Shown: one piece after another, positions 1-6,287 of the stretch
Layout: each line of letters starts with the position of its first letter
How positions within the stretch are numbered: the first letter of the stretch is position 1
Assembly (NCBI GenBank): GCA_024644125.1
Contig: JAHELQ010000120.1
Location: 1 to 11,820, forward strand
From: Candidatus Aminicenantota bacterium
Lineage (GTDB): Bacteria; Acidobacteriota; Aminicenantia; UBA2199
DNA: 11,820 nucleotides
Direction: 5' to 3'
Made by a program: the position numbers and the translations under genes
Notes under the pieces: generated by a model
What the model was told of the DNA's origin: nothing
What the model saw: only the letters and a program-made list of their open reading frames with translations
Database searches by the model: none

Positions 1-669
1 TTGTTGAATTTCTTTTTGCAACGCAATAGTGGCGAATCCACCTTCGGAATAGCCCAGCAAGAAGTAACGCTGATTTAATTGAACCCCTAACTCGGTGCAT
101 AATTCCGACACGGCCTTCAGTAAATCTACGCATGCAGTGGCAGTGGCCCCGGCATGATGATAGGGGTGGAACAAATCATCGCTAGCCCCAAAACCCAGGT
201 AATCAGGAACCGCGCATACATAACCGCATGAAGCCAGCACAAGATTGAGGCCAACCTCAACCCCGGCTCCGGCGATTCCCTTGAATTTAGAGGGGGCGTC
301 GCCTTTGCGAAAAATCGTTCCATGCTGATAGCTGAGCACCGGCATCGGTTCATCCGTTTCCGGCAACACAACCATGCCCGACGCTTCGACTTCGTTACCT
401 TTATATACAGTCTTATAGGTTACACGGTAAACCTTCACCGGTAAATGGGTCAGGTTTTGCAACACCTGGTCGCTAAAATCGTAACCGGAGATAGAATCGA
501 GGAATTGATCGAGGACATCCGCAGCGAGTACAGTCGGAAACGCCAGTTCATAACTGAGCAGAACGTTTAGATTGTTATTCTGATCGCCCGGGTCTTGCTC
601 GTCGTTGTTCAGCTTGCAACCGGAAAACAATATGGATATCGTCAATATTAATATCAATATATTTTTCAT
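1..669 (-). CDS. Alpha/beta-hydrolase lipoprotein (secreted lipase/esterase-like), C-terminus beyond the window
   Basis: The open frame runs from an ATG at 669 to the left edge, giving 223 residues with no stop. Residues 1-18 are a lipoprotein signal: a Lys, a hydrophobic Ile/Leu stretch and the lipobox LFSGC with Cys18 as the expected lipidated residue. A polar Asn/Asp-rich spacer follows, as in many surface or periplasmic lipoproteins. A hydrolase-like core follows: YQHGT at 114-118 (oxyanion-loop region), VPDYLGFGAS at 154-163, and the nucleophile elbow GYSEGG at 206-211 with Ser208 as predicted nucleophile. The acid and His of the triad would lie in the missing part. The PDYLGFG plus GYSxGG combination resembles bacterial secretory-lipase and prolyl-oligopeptidase-like esterases; the substrate is unknown. 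No strong Shine-Dalgarno precedes the ATG. Fold is confident, exact family is not. Confidence 0.8.
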   Translation of the reverse strand, partial: MKNILILILTISILFSGCKLNNDEQDPGDQNNNLNVLLSYELAFPTVLAADVLDQFLDSISGYDFSDQVLQNLTHLPVKVYRVTYKTVYKGNEVEASGMVVLPETDEPMPVLSYQHGTIFRKGDAPSKFKGIAGAGVEVGLNLVLASCGYVCAVPDYLGFGASDDLFHPYHHAGATATACVDLLKAVSELCTELGVQLNQRYFLLGYSEGGFATIALQKEIQQ

Positions 670-735
670 GGGATCATGTTAAGATAAAAAGTAGTGAAAG
701 TAAAGCCGGGAATCAATTTCCCCCTGCTTCCATAA

Positions 736-741
736 ATTATA
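736..741 (-). promoter_or_regulatory. Possible -10 element upstream of the lipoprotein gene
   Basis: A perfect TATAAT reads on the minus strand here, about 67 bases upstream of the lipoprotein ATG and just past the desulfoferrodoxin stop. No convincing -35 hexamer lies 16-18 bases upstream, so this may be a weak or activator-dependent promoter, or chance in AT-rich sequence. The 89-base gap between the two genes (670-758) otherwise shows only a 5-bp inverted repeat. Confidence 0.3.
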
Positions 742-758
742 GAGAATCTATCGATGAG

Positions 759-1139
759 TCACCCCTCAGCCTTCCATAAACCGTGGAGATTGCAATATTC
801 ACGGGCTATAACTCCTTCTGCCGTGATTTCGAAAAAAGCCTCCGGCGCCTGCCCGGGGTTCATGAATTGACGATATACGATTCCATCCGCAATCAACTCT
901 ATCCATTCGATATAATGTTTTTCGATCATAGGATGGGCGATGTCGCCTACTTTGACCAGATATCCATCGTCCTTCCTTTCAATAACCGGCACGTGCTTTT
1001 CGGTAGCCGCGTCGGTGATGTTTTCTTCGAGACGCACCATATTTTCCCCGCAACAAACGAGCGAGCCCGCGCCCCCATGCAACACTTCGACAATATTACC
1101 GCAGATTTCACATTTGTAGACTTCCTTCCTGTTTACCAT
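759..1139 (-). CDS. dfx: Desulfoferrodoxin (two-iron superoxide reductase)
   Basis: Cytoplasmic enzyme that reduces superoxide to hydrogen peroxide without making oxygen, normally with rubredoxin-type electron donors; typical of anaerobes and microaerophiles. The 126-residue length matches the class I (2Fe) family. The N-terminal desulforedoxin domain has all four iron-binding cysteines: Cys10, Cys13 and the Cys29-Cys30 pair. The C-terminal catalytic domain has the complete center II ligand set: His49 in EKHVP, His69 in HPM, His75 in KHYIEW, and Cys116 and His119 in EYCNLHGLWK. Glu47 and Lys48, which assist superoxide binding, are present. The start is supported by a GAGGAGGAG Shine-Dalgarno at 1148-1156. 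It has its own promoter, divergent from the Yip1 gene. No rubredoxin gene is adjacent. Confidence 0.97.
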   Translation of the reverse strand: MVNRKEVYKCEICGNIVEVLHGGAGSLVCCGENMVRLEENITDAATEKHVPVIERKDDGYLVKVGDIAHPMIEKHYIEWIELIADGIVYRQFMNPGQAPEAFFEITAEGVIAREYCNLHGLWKAEG

Positions 1140-1170
1140 ACCTGTTACTCCTCCTCAATTTTTTGTTAAA

Positions 1171-1199
1171 AAAATATCAGTTTGGCGCAAAAAAGTCAA
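1171..1199 (-). promoter_or_regulatory. Sigma70-like promoter for dfx
   Basis: On the minus strand, TTGACT (1199-1194) and TATTTT (1176-1171) are separated by 17 bases. The predicted transcript start lies some 25 bases upstream of the dfx ATG and leaves room for the strong Shine-Dalgarno. No obvious operator palindrome for a redox regulator is seen in the spacer. Confidence 0.6.
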
Positions 1200-1246
1200 C
1201 TACGAATTCCCTATTGCTAAAAAAAATTTCCCCCAGCATGCTCTTA

Positions 1247-1275
1247 TTGACAGACATTATCAACTTTGATATAAG
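1247..1275 (+). promoter_or_regulatory. Sigma70-like promoter for the Yip1-family gene
   Basis: A perfect -35 TTGACA (1247-1252) and a TATAAG -10 (1270-1275) sit 17 bases apart. The predicted start near 1282 gives a leader of about 20 bases holding the GGAGGG Shine-Dalgarno at 1293-1298. It lies back to back with the dfx promoter. Confidence 0.75.
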
Positions 1276-1301
1276 ATAATCTTAAGATTCTCGGAGGGAA
1301 T

Positions 1302-1898
1302 ATGGATTTTAATGCTATTATTAAAAGAGTCATTGCCATCGTCACAAAACCAAACGACGAATGGCAGGTCATCAAAAACGAGAAGATGACCGTGGTCGAT
1401 ATGTATACAAAATACGCGATTATTCTGGCGGCGATCCCCGCCATCGCGGGCCTCATCGGCAACATGCTGGTGGGTAGATCATTTATGGGTATAACTATCC
1501 GGGTCCCATTCGCCAACTCATTTATGTGGGCCATCTTCACCTATCTTCTGTCTTTGGGTGGAGTGTTCCTGATGGGATTGATCATTGACTTTTTGGCGCC
1601 GAACTTCGGAGCTGAAAAAGACATGGAATCATCTCTGAAAGTCGCGTTATTTTCCTACACCGCGGCCTGGGTTGCAGGCGTGTTCTACATCATCCCATCA
1701 TTGAGCGTGCTGGCTATGATCGGCGGCTTCTACTCATTATACCTTCTTTTCACCGGTATCAAAATAGTCAAGGCTCCTCCGGCGGAAAAGGCGGTGGGTT
1801 ATTTCATAACGATTATCATCGTTCAAATCGTTGTTTATTTTCTGATCGGATTTTTGGTGGCAAAAATCTCTTTCGGCGGCGCCACCGCGTTTATGTAA
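1302..1898 (+). CDS. Yip1-family integral membrane protein
   Basis: A 198-residue polytopic membrane protein with the Yip1-domain layout. A short amphipathic N-terminus (residues 1-36) carries the characteristic 'TKPNDEW..I' region at 15-24, where bacterial Yip1 proteins have a Pro..W element. About five membrane segments follow at roughly 38-57, 73-97, 115-132, 134-152 and 165-187. Yip1 proteins in eukaryotes bind Rab GTPases. Bacterial members have no settled function, so none is assigned. The start is fixed by GGAGGG five bases-plus upstream, and the gene appears monocistronic between its own promoter and a strong terminator. Family assignment is from the N-terminal motif and topology. Confidence 0.8.
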   Translation: MDFNAIIKRVIAIVTKPNDEWQVIKNEKMTVVDMYTKYAIILAAIPAIAGLIGNMLVGRSFMGITIRVPFANSFMWAIFTYLLSLGGVFLMGLIIDFLAPNFGAEKDMESSLKVALFSYTAAWVAGVFYIIPSLSVLAMIGGFYSLYLLFTGIKIVKAPPAEKAVGYFITIIIVQIVVYFLIGFLVAKISFGGATAFM

Positions 1899-1918
1899 AA
1901 ATTTTACTGAACCAATCG

Positions 1919-1950
1919 AAAGGGGTTGCCTAACGGCAACCCCTTTTTTT
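1919..1950 (+). terminator. Intrinsic terminator after the Yip1-family gene
   Basis: A perfect 10-bp stem AGGGGTTGCC / GGCAACCCCT with a TAAC loop, extended by two A-T pairs, runs directly into a T tract ending at 1950. It begins about 20 bases past the Yip1 stop and isolates that gene from the downstream envelope cluster. Confidence 0.95.
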
Positions 1951-2028
1951 AGAAAAACGTTCAACCGACATTATATACCATAATTCTCGCACTGGAATTT
2001 TTTTCTGAAACACAGTTCTTGTTTTGTG

Positions 2029-2057
2029 TTGAAAATGTAACGAATTTGCAGTAAACT
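2029..2057 (+). promoter_or_regulatory. Candidate promoter of the envelope cluster
   Basis: TTGAAA (2029-2034) and TAAACT (2052-2057) are 17 bases apart. The -10 is only a 4/6 match. Transcription would start within a few bases of the amidase ATG at 2065, which has no Shine-Dalgarno, so the message might be leaderless or nearly so. Confidence 0.4.
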
Positions 2058-2064
2058 AAAAACA

Positions 2065-3249
2065 ATGAAGAAATTGATCCTGGTTACTTTTTTGGTTATG
2101 GCTTTTGTTTACCCGGCCATGCCGAAGGGCGACGTTAAATTAAAAAACATCCGCTATTACCCTTATTCCGATTATACCCGGGTTGTGCTGGACTTAACCG
2201 GCGAAATAAAAATCAACGAAAAAATACTCCCGGGCCAGAGCGTTTCACGAATGTACTTCGATCTGATTCGCTGCGAACTGGATAGATCGTTCCCACCGGA
2301 AAAGAAGGAAGGGATAGAGATCGATGCCGGTAATCTGAAGCGAATCCGGCTCGGGCGAAGAAAAACCTCGACATACAGAATCGTTTTTGATTTCGATCAC
2401 ATTGGAAACTATCACATGTTTTATCTCACCTCTCCCTTTCGTATCGTCTTCGACATTTTCCAGGAGCGCGACAACGGCCAAACACCAGAAACCATAATCG
2501 CTACGCCGTCTACACCTCCGCAGAGTATCGACGGCAATTACTCCATCGCCAGGCAGTTAGGCCTCGGCGTACACAAAATAATCATTGACCCTGGGCATGG
2601 CGGCAAGGATCCCGGCACAAGCAACAAGTCATTGCAAGTGCATGAAAAGGATCTGGTCCTCGATATTTGTAAGCAGTTGAAGAAGATGCTCGAGGAGCAT
2701 AACAATAAATACGAGGTGTTGCTGACCCGCGACTCGGACGTCTATCTATCGCTGGAGGAGCGAACCGCCATCGCCAACTCTCAAAAAGGAGATCTGCTGG
2801 TTTCGGTGCATCTCAATTCAGCGCCCAGGAAAAAGGCCAGGGGAATAGAGACTTACTTTCTTAGCATCACAACCGACCCATGGGCAATTCAGGTCGCGGC
2901 TCAGGAAAACGCGGTGAGCACAAAATCTATCGGCGAGATGAAATCGATCATAGAACAGATTCTGAAAAACGCCAAAATTAGCGAATCAAAAGTACTTTCT
3001 TCCATGATCCAGGAGCACCTTGTAAAGAACTTAAAAATGAAATATAATGAAATCTGCGACCTGGGAGTAAAAAAAGCCCCATTTTACGTTCTTGTGGGTG
3101 CTCAAATGCCGTCGGTGTTGGCCGAAGTTTCGTTCTTGAGTAATAGCGACGAGGGGAAAAGGCTCAAAACGCCACCGTACAGGCAAGCGATCGCTCTCGG
3201 CTTGTTTGAGGGGATTATGGCTTATATAAAAAGTCTGGGGAAAGGATAA
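2065..3249 (+). CDS. N-acetylmuramoyl-L-alanine amidase, AMIN + Amidase_3
   Basis: A periplasmic zinc amidase that cleaves the bond between MurNAc and L-Ala in peptidoglycan, as in daughter-cell separation by AmiA/B/C. Residues 1-20 are a signal peptide. An AMIN domain, used for septal or wall targeting, spans about 23-132 (KNIRYYPYSDYTRVVLDL at 27-44 and FRIVFDIF at 125-132). A Pro/Thr linker follows. The Amidase_3 catalytic domain spans about 170-390 with all zinc and catalytic residues: His178 in DPGHGG, Glu194 in HEKD, His249 in SVHLNS and Glu354 in AEVSFLSN. The segment at about 270-335 is the position where AmiC-like enzymes carry an autoinhibitory helix, so EnvC/NlpD-like activation is plausible. 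The 394-residue length is normal. It heads a plus-strand cluster with an HtrA protease. No Shine-Dalgarno is visible at this ATG. Confidence 0.95.
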   Translation: MKKLILVTFLVMAFVYPAMPKGDVKLKNIRYYPYSDYTRVVLDLTGEIKINEKILPGQSVSRMYFDLIRCELDRSFPPEKKEGIEIDAGNLKRIRLGRRKTSTYRIVFDFDHIGNYHMFYLTSPFRIVFDIFQERDNGQTPETIIATPSTPPQSIDGNYSIARQLGLGVHKIIIDPGHGGKDPGTSNKSLQVHEKDLVLDICKQLKKMLEEHNNKYEVLLTRDSDVYLSLEERTAIANSQKGDLLVSVHLNSAPRKKARGIETYFLSITTDPWAIQVAAQENAVSTKSIGEMKSIIEQILKNAKISESKVLSSMIQEHLVKNLKMKYNEICDLGVKKAPFYVLVGAQMPSVLAEVSFLSNSDEGKRLKTPPYRQAIALGLFEGIMAYIKSLGKG

Positions 3250-3253
3250 AAGA

Positions 3254-3343
3254 ATGAAACCGTTTGAAATAAATCTTCGTCTTAAAAGCTTTGAGCCTGG
3301 AAGCGAAAATCAAATATCCCCAGGAGCAGACAAAATTAAGTAA
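3254..3343 (+). CDS. Possible small ORF, 29 residues
   Basis: ATG at 3254, four bases after the amidase stop, with AAGGA about 8 bases upstream; the TAA at 3341-3343 lies immediately before the htrA Shine-Dalgarno. The peptide is polar and charged (MKPFEINLRLKSFEPGSE then Gln/Ser/Pro/Lys-rich), with no membrane segment or signal. I do not recognise it. It could be a real leader-type peptide coupling amidase and htrA translation, a decayed remnant, or chance, since a 30-codon frame in about 100 bases is not rare. Confidence 0.3.
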   Translation: MKPFEINLRLKSFEPGSENQISPGADKIK

Positions 3344-3355
3344 CGGAGGTAACGA

Positions 3356-4795
3356 ATGAAAAAAATTGGGTTGATTGCAGGAGCGAGCTTTTTAGCTGGT
3401 ACGCTTTTTTTTGCTCTAACATTTGGCTATTTTCATAAAACCATTGAGAATAAAACAGTTCTCAGTCCAGCCATTGTCAAAGCCGAGACCAAAAGCGGTC
3501 CGGGATTCGATTTTGTTTCGCTCGTAAAAAAAGTGAAACCCGCCGTAGTTAAAGTGATTTCCGAATCCATAGTCGAGCGGGGCGGCTCGATGTTCGGCGG
3601 TGATGGCTTTCTTGAAAGATTTTTCAATATGCCCCAGGAACGGAGACAGCAAAGAGTTGCCGGAGTAGGCTCCGGTTTTTTCATATCAGAGGACGGCTAC
3701 CTTTTGACCAATTATCACGTTGTCAAAGACGCTGTAAAAATTAAAATAGTGACAGATGAAGGAAAGGAATTCACCGCGAGAAAAATCGGTACAGACCCCA
3801 AAACGGACCTGGCCTTACTAAAAATAAAGGAGAAAGGTCTTCCATTCATCGAACTGGGCGACTCCAGTAAAGTTGAAGTGGGAGAATGGGTTCTCGCCAT
3901 CGGTAATCCCTTGAATCAGGATTTGACAGTGACATCCGGTATCATTTCGGCCAAAGGCCGTCAATTGGGAATCGCGGAGTACGAAGATTTTCTGCAAACC
4001 GACGCCGCGATTAACAGAGGCAACTCCGGCGGTCCATTGATCAATCTTCTTGGAAAAGTGATCGGCATCAATTCAGCCATTCTCGCTCCGTCCGGCGGCA
4101 ATGTCGGCATCGGCTTCGCCATTCCGTCCGACATGGCCAAACGGGTTGTACAGGATTTGAAATCAAAGGGAAGAGTAGTTCGTGGTTGGCTTGGCGTATA
4201 CATTCAAGAAATGTCAAAACAGGAAGCAAAGGAATTCGATCTGCCGGTAGCCGGAGTGATGGTCGCAAAAATCGAAGATAACTCTCCGGCGGGAAAAGCC
4301 GGACTCAAACGTTACGACTTGATCACAGAGGTGAATGGGGAAATAGTAAAAACCGCTGCCGACCTGCGCACCAAGATCGCGAACTTAAACCCCGGAGACA
4401 CCATTGAATTGACTATCTTCAGGGAAGATTCCAAAAAGAAAATCGTTGTAACCGTTGGTGAAGCGCCGGATACAGAACGCTTTGTAGCAGAAGGCGACGA
4501 TGCCAGGGCCCTTGATCTCGGAATGGTATTGACGAAGAACAATCCGTCTCTGGCCCGGCAATATGAGCTGAAAACATCCGAAGGATTGATCGTGCGGCAA
4601 GTGGAAAGAGGTGGAATAGCTGACCGGAATGGAATTCAAGAAGGTGATGTGATACTCGCCATAAACCGCGCCGCGATAGACTCGCTCGAGAAATTTAGAG
4701 ATCTTATCGCCAAAAAGGAGCCCGGAACCACTGTATTCCTATTCATCAACCGCTTTGGCTACGAATCGCTCATAAGATTTACATTACCAGAATGA
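3356..4795 (+). CDS. htrA: HtrA/DegP-family periplasmic serine protease, two PDZ domains
   Basis: Periplasmic protease-chaperone that degrades or refolds misfolded envelope proteins. The 479-residue length fits the Do/DegQ group. Residues 4-26 are a hydrophobic signal or membrane anchor; no clean cleavage site is evident. The trypsin-like domain (about 50-270) has an intact triad: His121 in TNYHVV, Asp151 in KTDLALLK, Ser224 in RGNSGGPL. The regulatory LA-loop region (about 73-102) is short and Gly/Arg/Gln-rich, more DegQ-like than DegP-like. PDZ1 spans about 278-366 (GWLGV, then the SPAGKAGL element) and PDZ2 about 384-476 (GGIADRNGIQEGDVI). The start is set by GGAGGT at 3345-3350, five bases upstream. 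Its stop overlaps the next gene by ATGA, so the two are probably translationally coupled. Confidence 0.96.
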   Translation: MKKIGLIAGASFLAGTLFFALTFGYFHKTIENKTVLSPAIVKAETKSGPGFDFVSLVKKVKPAVVKVISESIVERGGSMFGGDGFLERFFNMPQERRQQRVAGVGSGFFISEDGYLLTNYHVVKDAVKIKIVTDEGKEFTARKIGTDPKTDLALLKIKEKGLPFIELGDSSKVEVGEWVLAIGNPLNQDLTVTSGIISAKGRQLGIAEYEDFLQTDAAINRGNSGGPLINLLGKVIGINSAILAPSGGNVGIGFAIPSDMAKRVVQDLKSKGRVVRGWLGVYIQEMSKQEAKEFDLPVAGVMVAKIEDNSPAGKAGLKRYDLITEVNGEIVKTAADLRTKIANLNPGDTIELTIFREDSKKKIVVTVGEAPDTERFVAEGDDARALDLGMVLTKNNPSLARQYELKTSEGLIVRQVERGGIADRNGIQEGDVILAINRAAIDSLEKFRDLIAKKEPGTTVFLFINRFGYESLIRFTLPE

Positions 4796-5610
4796 TTTTT
4801 TATAAAACAGTTTCCGCGGGAAACGATTTTATTCAGGTGGACCTTGGGGACGAAGCTCTCCGGGGTCTCCCGGATAAGGAAAAACTGACGATTGATCTTT
4901 GCCATCCCAAAAACGGGCCCGGCGCCGACGGTGTTATTTTCCGTCGCGTATCGAAGGAAACAGTCCAATTCTCAATTTACAATAGAGACGGCACCGAGGC
5001 GGAACTCTCGGGTAACGGGATGGCGGGTTGCGCCGCCGTCTTATTCTATAATCAAGAGAGACATGGATCCGCGACACTCGATACAAAAGTCGGAAAACGG
5101 ACTATTTCCCTCAACGAACAGAACGGCAACCATTTTCGACTGAATGTCGAAATTGGAATACCGGACTTTCAAAACCGCGACCTCTTTCCCTTTCTGGAAA
5201 ACAATAGATTGGATTACCTATTGGACGGGATATCGTTTTATCCTGTGTCGGTAGGAAATCCCCATTCAGTTGTGTTACTCGAAAAAGAGTTCCCGGAAGA
5301 GGAACTTATCCGAATCGGCGCAATGATGGAACGTTCGCCAATTTTTCCCAAACGCGTAAACGTCGAATTCGTAACCCAAATAAGAGATGGAAAATGCAAA
5401 GCTTTCTTCTTTGAAAGGGGCGTGGGGCCAACGGGGTCTTCGTCTACAGGAAGCTCTGCTGTATTCGCGGTTTTACAAAAAAAAGGCTTGATCACCGATC
5501 GATTGTCGATCGACACCCCGATGGGAATTGTAAAAATTTCCGGAACAGATGTAATTTATGTTGAAAATTACACAGAAATAGTTTATAAAGGTATCTATTT
5601 GAGCTTATGA
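4792..5610 (+). CDS. dapF: DapF-family (diaminopimelate epimerase-like) protein lacking both catalytic cysteines
   Basis: The 272-residue length and motifs are those of DapF, which interconverts LL- and meso-diaminopimelate for lysine and peptidoglycan synthesis. Recognisable are AGNDF at 9-13, RDGTEAEL-GNG at 65-76, VGNPHSV at 154-160, RVNVEFV at 188-194 and FERGVGPT at 207-214. These include the Asn and Glu/Arg residues that hold the substrate's carboxylate and amino groups. In DapF the two-base mechanism uses one Cys in the CGNG motif and one in ACGTG. Here the aligned residues are Ser73 (LSGNG, codon TCG) and Ser217 (GSSSTG, codon TCG), and neither is one base from Cys by simple error. 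Cys80, next to the first motif, remains. Both gene ends overlap their neighbours by ATGA. It could be a family variant with altered chemistry, a binding protein or an inactive paralogue; epimerase activity should not be assumed. Confidence 0.85.
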   Translation: MIFYKTVSAGNDFIQVDLGDEALRGLPDKEKLTIDLCHPKNGPGADGVIFRRVSKETVQFSIYNRDGTEAELSGNGMAGCAAVLFYNQERHGSATLDTKVGKRTISLNEQNGNHFRLNVEIGIPDFQNRDLFPFLENNRLDYLLDGISFYPVSVGNPHSVVLLEKEFPEEELIRIGAMMERSPIFPKRVNVEFVTQIRDGKCKAFFFERGVGPTGSSSTGSSAVFAVLQKKGLITDRLSIDTPMGIVKISGTDVIYVENYTEIVYKGIYLSL

Positions 5611-6251
5611 TCATGAAGAAAACACTAACCATATTTTTAGTTACGCTGCTGATGACACTAGCCTTTCAGTTGAAAAGCGAGGTCTTGTACACTGTTGACG
5701 GGGAAGCATATGAAGGCAAACTTGTCGGATTTAAATACGGAAACATAATTTTCAATATATATAAATTCGGAAAATTTCATGCTAGTAAACGTTTCCCTAT
5801 GAACACCGTCTGGAAAATCATTATAAACGAACCCAGGAAAGACAACCTTCAATCCTCTTTCGAGATGGAAGACAAATACAAAGAGCTGCGGAAAGGGAAA
5901 AGATCCAAACGGGTCAAACTTTCCGGCAACCAAAAATGGATCGATACAGGCGTTGTTGTCAAAATTGGACAGGATATCTTATTTTCCGTATCCGGGGCGA
6001 TTTTTATCAACAAGGATACAAAGGTTTTCCAGGTTGGAGAAATGGAGCTCAACTGGGACAAAAGAAAACCAATGCCGAACCAACCGCTCGGCGCTCTGAT
6101 TGCGAAAGTCGGAAACCGTGGCATACCATTTTATGTCGGAGATGACAAAGCCCCATTTCATATGAGCAATGAGGGAACCCTTTTCATCGGCATCAATGAT
6201 TTTAACCTTGAAGATAATGACGGCGAGTTTATAATCAGCGTTTATTTTTGA
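5607..6251 (+). CDS. Exported protein with C-terminal PA-IL/LecA-like lectin domain
   Basis: A 214-residue protein with a signal peptide at about 1-24. The ATG at 5607 overlaps the dapF-like stop; Met3 (5613) is an alternative start. Residues about 26-75 form a small beta-rich domain (VLYTVDGEAYEGKLVGF, then MNTVWKIII) resembling short periplasmic beta-barrel modules; no family is assigned. A charged linker follows. Residues about 103-213 resemble the beta-sandwich of Pseudomonas PA-IL (LecA): NQKWIDTGVVV at 108-118, GALIAKVGNRG at 162-172, FIGINDF at 193-199 and NDGEFIISV at 204-212. Asp198 and Asp203/Asn204 fall where LecA has calcium ligands (Asp100, Asn107, Asn108), but the loop is about two residues shorter. 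A periplasmic or surface sugar-binding role is inferred from the fold only. It closes the envelope cluster and is convergent with truB. Confidence 0.7.
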   Translation: MIMKKTLTIFLVTLLMTLAFQLKSEVLYTVDGEAYEGKLVGFKYGNIIFNIYKFGKFHASKRFPMNTVWKIIINEPRKDNLQSSFEMEDKYKELRKGKRSKRVKLSGNQKWIDTGVVVKIGQDILFSVSGAIFINKDTKVFQVGEMELNWDKRKPMPNQPLGALIAKVGNRGIPFYVGDDKAPFHMSNEGTLFIGINDFNLEDNDGEFIISVYF

Positions 6252-6260
6252 ATGTTTTTT

Positions 6261-6287
6261 AAAAGGTCCTTTCAGATTGAAAGAACC
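6261..6287 (-). terminator. Hairpin and T tract at the end of the truB operon
   Basis: Bases 6265-6274 and 6278-6287 form a 10-bp stem with one C:A mismatch and a GAT loop. On the minus strand it is followed by TTTT (6264-6261), then A's. It overlaps the truB stop and fills the 20-base gap with the convergent gene. The short T tract makes it a moderate candidate. On the plus strand no T tract follows closely, so termination of the envelope cluster is unclear. Confidence 0.45.

Noticed and set aside
708..722. Small inverted repeat (GGGAA/TTCCC) as terminator of dfx
   Set aside because: Only five base pairs and no T tract on either strand.
783..1169. 128-residue plus-strand frame antisense to dfx
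   Set aside because: It lies opposite a gene with a complete set of iron ligands and has no Shine-Dalgarno or recognisable family features; it is a shadow frame.
5477..5484. A8 run in the dapF-like gene as a programmed frameshift site
   Set aside because: The frame continues normally through Gln-Lys-Lys and the C-terminal motifs; no stimulatory structure or alternative-frame product is evident.
5496..5512. 7-bp perfect inverted repeat with 3-base loop (CGATCGA/TCGATCG)
   Set aside because: It lies in coding sequence rich in Asp, Arg and Ser codons with no T tract and no position relative to a promoter; chance is the simplest explanation.
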